Source: Fomitopsis serialis (Eukaryota; Basidiomycota; Agaricomycetes; Polyporales; Fomitopsidaceae). From it: DNA of 64,000 nucleotides. Positions 55,237 to 64,000 of this stretch are shown here, piece by piece; position 1 is the first letter of the stretch, and each line of letters opens with the position of its first letter. The notes beneath the pieces are model-generated. The model was not told the DNA's origin. It saw only the letters and a program-made list of their open reading frames with translations, and did not search any database. A program made the translations under genes and the position numbers. The stretch lies in NCBI RefSeq assembly GCF_022376445.1, contig NW_025954986.1:248001-312000 (forward strand). The letters run 5' to 3'.

Positions 55237-57164
55237 ATCTGCGTGGATAGTTAGGGAGGATTCAGCCTTATATACCTTTCATACCAGCCTACGTTCGGGG
55301 AGAGAGGACGGTGTCTCGGCATGCCCAGTAGACGCCTGCGAGCGCCGAGGTACTTGTGAGCGTTCACTGGACGCTGTATGGATGGCGAGTATTGGGCGAG
55401 TACTTACGTTGCAATGATCCAAGCTGAGAACCAAGCAAATGGGTGCCCAAGAACATCGTCTGATATCACATCCTGTAGCCACGGATCACTGTCGGGACGA
55501 GGATCCGCACGAGCGTCCAGTGCCACTGTGTCCGTGCTTAGAAATACACAAGTTTCTCCACTGATGAAGTCGGAAACGCGGCGCAAGAAAATACGCACCT
55601 ATCTGCTGAGTGCCAGCTTCCACCATGAATGTAGTAGGCTTCCTGACTGCGGGCATACGAGGGCCACATTAACGAGATCCTTGCTTGGAGACACGTACGT
55701 AGGCATTAGCCGTTTGCTATACACTAGACAGGTTCGAGAAAGTTGCCACGGTAGATACGCTGGTCGTATACGGGCCCAGCAACCCCAGGGGACAAATATC
55801 AACCACCGTTTCCTCCTATCTGGCCATGATGCCTTTGTGAGCAACACTTTGCTAGTGTGCGACGCAATAGTACTCACAAGTCACCGTCGCACGCGCAGCC
55901 CACACTGCCAGTGTGCCATACCACGAGTATGAGTGACTCCGTAACGGTACACTGGAGCGGTACCGTGATAATGGCGAGACGCTTCCGATCCTCGGCGTGC
56001 TAGTATAGCATGCACTACTGGGACTTCGGACAAGCGGAGCCAGGGTGAGGGCGAGTGCGCGACGACATAGTACTGGCCGAGGCTTGCTTGGAGCTGATTC
56101 CACGTGGGAAGCGGCCGGGTGTTGCGTGAACCAGTACACAGCGTTATATCGCATAAGATTGTCTTGTCCTCGCCGAGTATAACATTCAGCTGCAATAGTG
56201 TCATGAGGGGCCTCACACAACGCCACTGCGACTGCTCTGCATCTTTGCTCTGGTCTCCGGGTAGGCAGACCCCATACTCTCAGTTCCCCCCATTCTTCGC
56301 ATCGCCCTCGACACTTCCTTGCTCTACGCTCGTCACGGTCAGGCGAGTTGAATACCTAATCAGCATATTGGAGAACGTAACGCACCAGTGGACGTCCGTT
56401 GTATTGAGGTCGGGGATGCAAAAGCAAGCAGCGCAGAGGTTGCCAAGGTGTATATAGACTGAGCTCTCACACGCGGCCGGCGGCGGGCGCGCCACGCGGA
56501 GTAGCCTGGAGTAGCTGAATCAGTACTCCAGTACTGTGGTCCCTTAGAAGTATGTTGATTCCGTCGAGAGCATGAAAAGCACCCTCGAGCTAGTAGCCGT
56601 GAAGATCCCATGGTCTGAGGCGTTTCGCAGCGACGTTGAGGCACCCTCGGATGAACTGAACTTTGCATAGACTGTCAAATATCTCGGCGCAAAGTACTGT
56701 GGGGTTTCCATGGATTATGGACGGTCACAATACATGGAGTTGGAAGGTGGAGGACACAAGAGCAGGATCGTGTCGCGTCAAACGCGTCGTGCGCGACGAG
56801 ACTTATGCGCGTCTTTCGGAGATCGACCTGCTTATGTAACTCCGCAACGAGAGGGAGGAGGAGGAGGGCCCGTCGACTGTACATAAGTACTGTCACTGTT
56901 GACCCGCATATTGAAACAAAGTATCTTTGCTCTGTGACAACACGTACGTCTCAGCGTTGCTGCTGGCCGCTGCAGTACTGAGGATTTGGCGCAGTCTGTC
57001 CACTTATATGTCGATGTGGCTGTTGAGTGGTGGCAGGGCTGGCAATCATCGATTCTGAGACCAGTTATGTGCTCAGGAACTGAGCAACTGATTTCAATAA
57101 CACTACCGATAGCGAACTTGAACCACTCTCATCACTTAGCATCGCAGTCTGGTCGCAAGACTTG
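55237..57164. other. Intergenic, no supported gene
   Basis: Short frames on both strands without motif or usable intron framework. The 3' part is the upstream region of the F-box gene. Confidence 0.45.
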
Positions 57165-58577
57165 ATGTCTCCGAGGAATAGCGTCTGCACAGGGCAGCGT
57201 ACCCCGACTCTTCCTCAGGAGCTCTGCGAAGCGGTCATTGACTTCGCGTGGGAGGACTCTTCTACGTTGAAGACATGTAGTCTTGTATCGCGTGCATGGC
57301 TACCGACATCCCGCATGCACAAATTCTCGTTTGCCAGATTTGGCGAACACGGGGACATTATCTCTTTCCAGGCGATAATTTCTTCGCCACTATTGGATTC
57401 ATACCGTATACCTTGCCTTGTGCGTGATCTCTGCTTGGGCAAAGAGGAGGAGGAAGAGATCGTGGATAGCCAGCCGTCGGTGCTGCATGACGCGGAGCTA
57501 CTCAGCCTGCTCGAGAAGTTTACCACGGTGCAGACGTTGCGACTGAACTACGTCTGCTGGTCACTATACACTGTCTTGCCTGCAGTATCGGACGCCGTCA
57601 CAGTAATCGCGAGTCAGGTATGTGCTCCTTGCCGCCCGCTTAGGCCTGCACGCTCTGCATGCGTGGGTTGCTGATAATCTTTCACCGTGGACATTACAGG
57701 TGGCCTGCCTTCATCTGCACTGGTCCGATTCCGACGATAGTGAAGACTTGGTCCATATACTCTCTTCATCGCCTCGAAGGTCTTCCGTCTACTTCACTAG
57801 TTATACTTTACAAGATAGCAACCTTCCGTGGCCTAGGCTCACGAGGGAACCCATCAACCCGACGATCAGCATCGGCAGGATGGTAGCCCATTGGGACTCT
57901 TACATCAGGTTCTACTCAGCGATGCTCAAAACATATGCACTCCGCTGGCCGTTTGCGGCTACCATCGAACGACTCACTCTGACCGAAGACGCACTTGGAC
58001 ATCCTTTGTTCGATCGGCCGCCGTATTCCATTGAGCTGGAACAGGAGTTGTCATGGAGGGAAAGTGAGATGTCTGTGCTGAGGTTTGGTGCCCGCAGCTC
58101 TGGACGAGATGACAAGGGTATGCCGCCCGACCCAGGCAATACATCGTGGTGTCTGACTGCCCCTTAGGCTTCACTGCTACCACTCTAAACATCCGGTCCA
58201 TAGAGATCAACGCCCCTACGATACTGCGGTCTAAGACCATCTTCTCGAAGTCCTTGACGAAGCTGTTGGAATGGAGAGCGCTGCTCACGCCCCGTATGCG
58301 CTTCATTCTAGACGGGTCCGAACCCGAGAGCGCTGTTCCGGAGCAGTGCGCCGGACTGGACCATACCCTCGCTGGTCTGGCAGCCGAAGACCACGACATG
58401 GGGATCTCCTTCGACGTGCAATGTACCCCTGAACGTCTCGCGAACTGGATCGCGGCCATCTCGGCTTGCTTCCCTACCCTCGTCGCTTGCGGAACGCGCG
58501 TCGAGATGGTCTGCAGTACCACGAGAGATTGTCCAAAAGGCGATCGGCGTCCCGTCGCCGAGCATAGGTGGTCGTAG
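57165..58577 (+). CDS. F-box family protein, 426 aa
   Basis: Exons 57165-57617, 57700-58117 and 58168-58577, phases 0 and 1, all open. The F-box is TLPQELCEAVIDFAWEDSST then CSLVSRAWLPTSRMHKF (residues about 16-55). LRR-like stretches follow: LLEKFTTVQTLRLNYVCW at the end of exon 1, VACLHLHWSDSDD opening exon 2, and TTLNIRSIEINAPTIL opening exon 3. The protein closes on EHRWS, a terminus shared by all four paralogs here. The expected role is substrate receptor of an SCF ubiquitin ligase. This copy is the best-preserved reference for reading the damage in the copies at 3609-5007 and 40945-42340. It lies between the two membrane paralogs. Confidence 0.85.
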
Positions 58578-58997
58578 CGTATCGCGCTGAGAGTTCCTGC
58601 ATACCACTGCATGTCTGTGTAAGTACAATATGATCGCGGTCGTGCTGCCAGCTGGTGCGCTCATTGCGCCTCTGTTCACAGATTACAATACCCATTCATT
58701 TCACCTCGTCCTAGTATTATGTGTGCGTTTCGCTTTTGCGTCGAGGACACAAGCCTTGCCGTTCCGTCGCGTTGTTCACGCTTGCACTCATGTCTTCACT
58801 GTTTTGGATCTCCTTCCATCTTCTCGCCGACGTTGCTCGAACGTTGCATCGACAGTGCATCGTCTCCTGCTCAGGAGTTCCTTCCATTTGTACGTGGCCA
58901 CGATAGTTTTATCGCCACATTACTACTGTACACACAAGCAGCTACTATCGTTACCCCAATAAATTCCAATTCTCTTACTGTACATGTACACACCGGG

Positions 58998-59240
58998 CCC
59001 GAACATTTTGAGAAAACGGGCGTGCACGGGGAACCTTTATCGGGCATGTTCGGAATCCGAACATGTGGGGAATATGAAGTATTTTCCGTCGAAAAGTCAA
59101 AATGTTCGGCATTTTTCGCCGAACATGCTACGAACATGCTGAAATTTGCAGTTAATTTCTCATTTTAGGAGAGATCTTCTACCTGCGAACATGCTCGTTA
59201 TTGTTTCCCCGTGCAGGCCCGTTTTCTCAGGATGTTCGGG
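58998..59240. mobile_element. MITE, 243 bp, terminal inverted repeats of about 38 bp
   Basis: The left end CCCGAACATTTTGAGAAAAC continues into GGGCGTGCACGGGGAA. The right end, reverse-complemented, reads CCCGAACATCCTGAGAAAAC and GGGCCTGCACGGGGAA, three mismatches in all. The interior is AT-rich with repeated CGAACATG words and small palindromes, and has no coding frame. Target duplication not evident. Confidence 0.8.
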
Positions 59241-59310
59241 GTCCGAAAAAAGTGATTTGCCCCCGGTGACATACCCACGCTCTCGCTCCGACGACGAGCA
59301 TATACTGTAG

Positions 59311-59566
59311 CGAACCCCACAACCCGGATGGGGGTGTGACGTGTGACAGGCTGTACACGATCCGGCGCAGCGGCGGGGACGCGTGTGACGTGTGATGCGC
59401 CCCCGGATGGCGGTCTTGTCGCTGTGCCCGCCGCAGGCGCCGCTCCTAGCGCCTAGCGACAGTGTTGGCGCCGGCGGCGGGGTCGGGTGTGACGAGTAAC
59501 ATGACATCCTCGCCGCGGCGGGCGGCGGGCTTGTGACGCGTGACATCCGGGTTGTAGGGTTCGCTA
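59311..59566. repeat. Inverted repeat bounding a GC-rich block
   Basis: GCGAACCCCACAACCCGGATG (first 20 bases from about 59311) is opposed by CATCCGGGTTGTAGGGTTCGC near 59545-59566, about 20 of 21 positions complementary, with TGTGACG-type words just inside both ends. It may be another small non-autonomous element of about 255 bp, next to the MITE. Confidence 0.55.
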
Positions 59567-60281
59567 CAGTACCCAGCTTGAACCTGACAACCCGTGTACG
59601 CACCGTAACCATCCGTTTACTGCTATGTAGAATGATGACTACATAGGAATCAAGGGATTCTCTTCAAAGTCTTCACTTCGGTTCTACATATCTGTCGGCT
59701 TTGGTTGGCGAGCGCAAACCTGAGGATGGCGTGGCCTCAAGTTCTGTCTTCGGATTTTCTTTCAAGGTCATGGGTCGTTTGTCTAGTAAGCGGCGCTGAC
59801 CCGCGCTCGCCTCGCCGCGCTGACGGCTGTCATATTCAGTATGCCGTCCATCCTGCGCTAAAGTCTTCCTCACCTAGTTTTTCCCTTCACTTATCGACTA
59901 AGGATCCAGATGCTAGCTAGCGGATCGCCAGTCGTGACGAATTGTCTCGGATGCCCCCGGGGCGGAACGTCGCACGACGTACCACCGTAAGTAGTACTTT
60001 TTCTTGCCGTAAACTGATGACTTATAAGCGGCAGAGAGCGGAAAGAAATAATCGTTACCAAGAACAAAGAATGGTACGCTCTAGAACGAGACAGTGCTAC
60101 TACGACGTAGCACCGCCGGTGAGCTTCCGCGCTGAGCGCTGAGCGCTGACCGGTGAACAAGAAATGATTTATTCCACACATGATCGAAATTTGACTTCAC
60201 CCTGGAAACAAATAATGAGATTCAGAGACGACGAGATACTTACTGTATATAGCGGTATCCACCTTGTCATCATTGACAGAA

Positions 60282-61182
60282 TCACGGTGACGTCTCTCGC
60301 TGCGGCCTTAAAGCAGCCATGATCTGCCCGTCTAACCGGTGGCACGCCCACAGCACTGCTAGGACGTGCGCGACACCCGAAGCCGCCAGCACCGACAGTA
60401 AGGTAGCCGCGAAGATGTAGAAGCGCGTTTCCGCAACATTCTGTGTGCCCGCGCTAGATCCCTGGGCAAGGCGCTCCCAGGAGAAGGCGACGAAGAACAC
60501 GACGAACATGCTTGACGCCCTGTACAACAGTCACTGATCGGTGCATCCGTATACCAGTAATCGAATAGGTCAATGGACGTACCATACAAACCAAGCATCT
60601 GGGATGGCGAACAGAAGCGGGATGGAGGTCCAGCGCGGTTGAACGGCGGTGTGCTTCGATAGCAGCGTACTTATCATTAGTTCCTGACCGAAGATGGTGC
60701 GTGCCGGAAGACACACCACGAGCCACACTTTCCCATTGACAGGGTCCTTATGTTCTTTCAGGTGAATGCGTAACAGCACCGCAGCAGCCGAGCAGACCGT
60801 GCTAGTCAACAAGCAGACGATGCCACTTATCACGATCATGTCCACAACGCCAGGGAATGCGGATAGAAGGCCGATAATGATACTGTGTCATCGTCCAGTC
60901 AGTACTGGGGTCTGGTATGCATTATGGAAAGATGGTGTAGCTAGACGTGACGTACTCGTTGTACACGGCGCAACAGCCGAGGAAGAATTTCCATCGGCGC
61001 CGACAGCGCGTTACGAAGACGGACCAGGCCTTCTCGAGGTCAGCTTGAGGATCATCCTCTGCGTGGCGCCGAGCTTCGCTGTAGTATTCGTCGTAGAGGA
61101 GCACGGGCCAGTGGACGAGCATGACGTGTCTATAGAAGGTATACAAACAACGCACTGCCAGAGAGGGCGACGGAACGAGCAT
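60282..61182 (-). CDS. Multi-span membrane protein, paralog 2, 229 aa
   Basis: Exons 60956-61182, 60729-60882, 60583-60653 and 60282-60519; exons 2-4 (154, 71 and 238 nt) have exactly the lengths seen in the paralog at 54300-55236. The protein lines up throughout: FYRHVMLVHWPVLLYDEYYS, IIGLLSAFPGVVDMIVISG, SIPLLFAIPDAWFVW, VAFSWERLAQGSS and LSVLAASGVAHVLAVLWACH. The start at 61182 is 17 residues shorter than paralog 1. Upstream in frame there is a stop, so the N-terminus is either truncated or begins in an exon not found. Charged N-terminal domain plus about four membrane helices. Role unknown. Confidence 0.72.
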
Positions 61183-63203
61183 GCTGAATATGTGATGGAC
61201 CGCGACGGGAAGAGAGTGGCTCCTTTAGGCGGGGGTGGAAGGGGGGGAACACACGTCAGTGCAAACAATCCTAAAGGCGTTCCGGCCGCCTTTTATGCTG
61301 TGAGTATGGAGACTACTGTTTTGGGGTTTGTCAACGTTCCACGAGTGCTGTATAACCCGAATTTGCACAACGTAGAGGCTATACTGCGAGCAAGCACCGG
61401 GAAACCACATACGCAAGAAGTCTCGGCAGTAGGTCTGGACGAATCGACCCCACAAGACTGCATAACACGATGGAGTCACTTTGACCCACCGTTTGAGCAA
61501 AGTCCGGTTTGCCATTAGCGGCGACGACACTGGAGTCAGCGTACACAGGCTGAGTAGGGTGCTGTGCGACCGGTATTGGCAGTAGTGGCTATTCGCCTGC
61601 GAGGCTGCTTGGGCGCCGGGATCGGGGTTGGCGGAGACCGATCGGCTCTCGGAGGACCTAACATTCAACGTACAACGTTGTCAACGACGATAACATACGT
61701 GTGCAGCGTAGATCTGTGAATTACTCAAAGCTGGAAGTCAGCACGAAGACTTTGTTGAGAGGAATGCAAGACCCGATCAGTAGGTCGTGCGTGAGTACTT
61801 ACCAGGCTCCCGACTGAGTGCGGACCTATGTTGCATTGCTTGACGAGGCAACACTTGAACTGCGAACTTCAGCGAGATTGATGGAGACATGGACCTGTAT
61901 GAGCGATCTATTAGCTGCATAGCCACGGCCACGGAAAATGGTCATTATTCACCTCATGACACATACATGTACTAGCTCGACGTGAGCACTTGAGTACTTG
62001 TTCATTCACCGTACTATGTAGACAGCTTCTCGTCGCGACGCGTGATCCGCAGGAAAGTCGCGCGATCATTTGCCTCGATGTTGGGCGACATGCACAATCC
62101 TGTCGACGTTGTTGAACTTCGCGGGCCGCCATCGCGTAACATGTCATGATCGCGTAGGGAATTTAATGGGTTCTGCGTGCAGTCTTCGATCCGTGCGCAT
62201 GCTGCGCGTTCGTTGCATTCTGCTGGGCGGTCAGCCACATGAACAGCAGACAAAGACGCAGGGGACAAGAAGAGACATACGTGGCATTTCTGCCTTCGCG
62301 TTTCCAACAGCCGCTTCGTGGTAGTCGGCAGCCAGGCAAGCGCATTGCTCGCGCCGTTCCAGTTTACGTGCCTAGTGGCGTCGACCGTGACGGCTGGTCC
62401 AGCGCAGGACAGTTAGCTTGAACGGGGCCATACACGCCGAGGATACCTACCAGCTACCTTCCTCATTCACGTAATGGTCTCGCTGCCCGCGATGTGGGCT
62501 TGCCAGTCGGTATCTTAAGTGATCAGTCCTTCAGGCCGGCTATAGCTGTACCATACGTGTGAGTGTTAGTCCACAGAAGGGGTACGATCGTACTACTCGG
62601 ATCTGGCCGTCTTCATGACACGTATTCAGAGGCATGACGGCACGAGTGGCGAACCCAGATGTTTGAGCGTTCGAGCGTATGGAAGAGCAGGATGTCGGTC
62701 TGTGGCAAGTCCATGTGGCGTGAGATTTCGAGGCGGCGACATGAGAACACAGAAAGTGTGCATTCAAAATGCATACTCCTGCCAGACGGCTATGTAATAG
62801 TATGTATAGCTACAACAGTGATCAGCGAGCGCATCACGGAATGCGAAGGCAGTAGAGGTTGACAGGTGCAGGACTCGGGTCGCCGCATGTTATATGCGCC
62901 AAACATAACCAAATACGCGCATGCCAGCGTCTTTGAGTCGATGATCGCACTCGAGTCGCCACGTTCGAACGTTAACCCTGTCCAAGGTACTGGCGCTCTG
63001 CCTTAATACTGCAAGATAGCTGAGTCTTGTCATCGTCTAGGCGACACGCTCGTCAACGAATATGCTGTCCGCCCACAACGTTCCGGGCAACACTAGACGA
63101 CTTACTCTGATCGAAGTCTTGAAGCTGGATCCAACTACTCGACCAACACCCGCCTTGTGTATTGATTTTTTCGGGGTGGTCCTTCGTCAACTCACGCAGA
63201 AAC
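61183..63203. other. Intergenic, no supported gene
   Basis: No spliced model or repeat stands out. The region before 63204 is the presumed promoter of the permease gene. Confidence 0.45.
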
Positions 63204-64000
63204 ATGGCGACTGCGATTGACCATTGGTCCGCAATACTCACGTTCATACTCTTCGTCCTCTCCAGTACGTTTCTCGCAGTTTGCCTTCCATACGTCGTCT
63301 GTAATCCGTTTCTTTCACTCGATTTTCAGATGCAGCCGTCATTTTCCCGGTCCGGGTTCCTATACCAGCCTTGCTCGTCCACCGTACCCGACAACTCCTC
63401 GTCGCGACTCGCGTCCTGGCCGAGAACCATTCCCCCATACGGAAGACGCACCTCCATTTCAACTTCATTACAGTGCCACTCGTCTCCGTCTTGCTTCCGT
63501 TGGCGACGGGCGCGATCGACGGGACAGTCGTGCGAGATGGCATCGTGGGCGCGAACGGGGTGCAGCCCTTGGATATCATGGCACTGTTCATCTCCCTGGT
63601 GAGTGCTCCCTTCCTCGCCCTACGCCTAGGCTTCATCTGGTGATTACTTCCAGGCGTATCTCAGCATCTCACTCGACGCTACCGGGCTGCTGCGCTTCCT
63701 TGCGTTCTGGGTCGTACGTAAGGGCGGGGGCTCCGGCAGGAGGCTGTTCACTTATCTGTATGTGTTCTTCCTGGTGTGCGGAGTGATAGTAGGGAATGTA
63801 CGTGCCGCGACCAGACACCGCGTACTGTGTCGGCTCACCCTCCGTGCTGGTTAGGACCCAGTCATCCTATCTGGAACGGCCTTCCTCGCATATCTCACGC
63901 GTGTTTCAGGGTGAGTACCATCTCTTCGTGACGCACCGCCAGCCTCCAAGACCTATGTCGACAATCGCGCACTCTACTGTGACGAATCTGTCTATCTCTG
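63204..64000 (+). CDS. ArsB/NhaD-type permease, 5' part, cut off by the window edge
   Basis: Exons 63204-63264, 63330-63598, 63654-63797 and 63855-63910 close in frame, then a GTGAGT donor at 63911; the next exon is not identifiable before the window ends. The visible 176 residues hold hydrophobic helices (HFNFITVPLVSVLLPLATGA, LDIMALFISLAYLSISLD, LFTYLYVFFLVCGVIVGN) and the diagnostic segment DPVILSGTAFLAYLTRVSG. ArsB, NhaD and related ion-transporter-superfamily proteins carry a similar segment. RKTHLHFNFITVPL just before helix 2 matches the fungal subgroup often annotated as arsenical-pump-like. The substrate (arsenite, dicarboxylate or sodium) cannot be told from this part. Confidence 0.7.

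Larger units (their letters stand above)
58578..60281. other. Intergenic containing a MITE, no supported gene
   Basis: Besides the MITE at 58998-59240, 59250-59600 is GC-rich and contains CCGGATG/CATCCGG and TGTGACG words. One pair (GCGAACCCCACAACCCGGATG near 59311 and its inverse near 59546) makes an inverted repeat around the block. No gene is supported. Confidence 0.45.

Overview
The window looks like nuclear DNA of a filamentous basidiomycete of the Agaricomycetes, most likely a wood-decay polypore type. This is inferred from several things. Genes are GC-rich and cut by many 45-100 nt introns with GTRNGT donors, CTRAC-like branch sites and YAG acceptors. F-box and BTB families typical of mushroom-forming fungi are present. 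There is a chromodomain Ty3/gypsy element, and a PKA catalytic subunit with a long serine-rich N-terminal extension. No prokaryotic operon features, CRISPR arrays, rRNAs or convincing tRNAs were seen.

Layout. 1-5 kb: a BTB/POZ gene running off the left edge, a 243-bp MITE in its promoter, URM1, and a dead F-box gene. 8.1-9.5 kb: a Pro/Ser-rich hypothetical gene. 10.8-12.7 kb: first copy of a 1.9-kb segment carrying a four-exon gene; a nearly identical second copy lies at 35.2-37.1 kb in the same orientation. 13.4-16.1 kb: degenerate repeats and sequence rich in splice signals. 17.66-23.55 kb: an intact chromovirus with visually identical 295-bp LTRs and a 5-bp target duplication. 24.5-31.2 kb: a compact three-gene cassette of an XPG/GEN1-like nuclease (+), a Crypton-like tyrosine recombinase (-) and a SAP-domain protein (+). 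39-42.3 kb: two F-box genes. 44.5 kb: a GPI-anchor-type secreted protein. 47.5-48.9 kb: mitochondrial succinate/fumarate carrier. 50.7-51.5 kb: a small homeodomain-like gene in an AT-richer island. 51.6-53.7 kb: PKA catalytic subunit. 54.3-61.2 kb: two paralogous multi-span membrane proteins with an F-box gene between them. 63.2 kb to the right edge: an ArsB/NhaD-type permease.

How the genes relate. The housekeeping genes (URM1 for tRNA thiolation and urmylation, SFC1-type carrier for gluconeogenic carbon transport, PKA for cAMP signalling) are unrelated neighbours. The rest reads as an accessory neighbourhood shaped by local duplication (four F-box copies with the same two intron positions, two membrane paralogs, the 1.9-kb direct repeat) and by mobile DNA (chromovirus, two MITEs, tyrosine-recombinase cassette).

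The observation I rate most worth pursuing is the cassette. A YR recombinase with recognisable catalytic residues is packed head to head (198 bp) with a SAP-domain protein and tail to tail (57 bp) with a flap/Holliday-junction-type nuclease. This suggests a cargo-carrying recombinase element. No ends were identified, so mobility is inference. Exon models were assembled by hand from splice signals and reading-frame continuity; where frames close, the exon coordinates are given.
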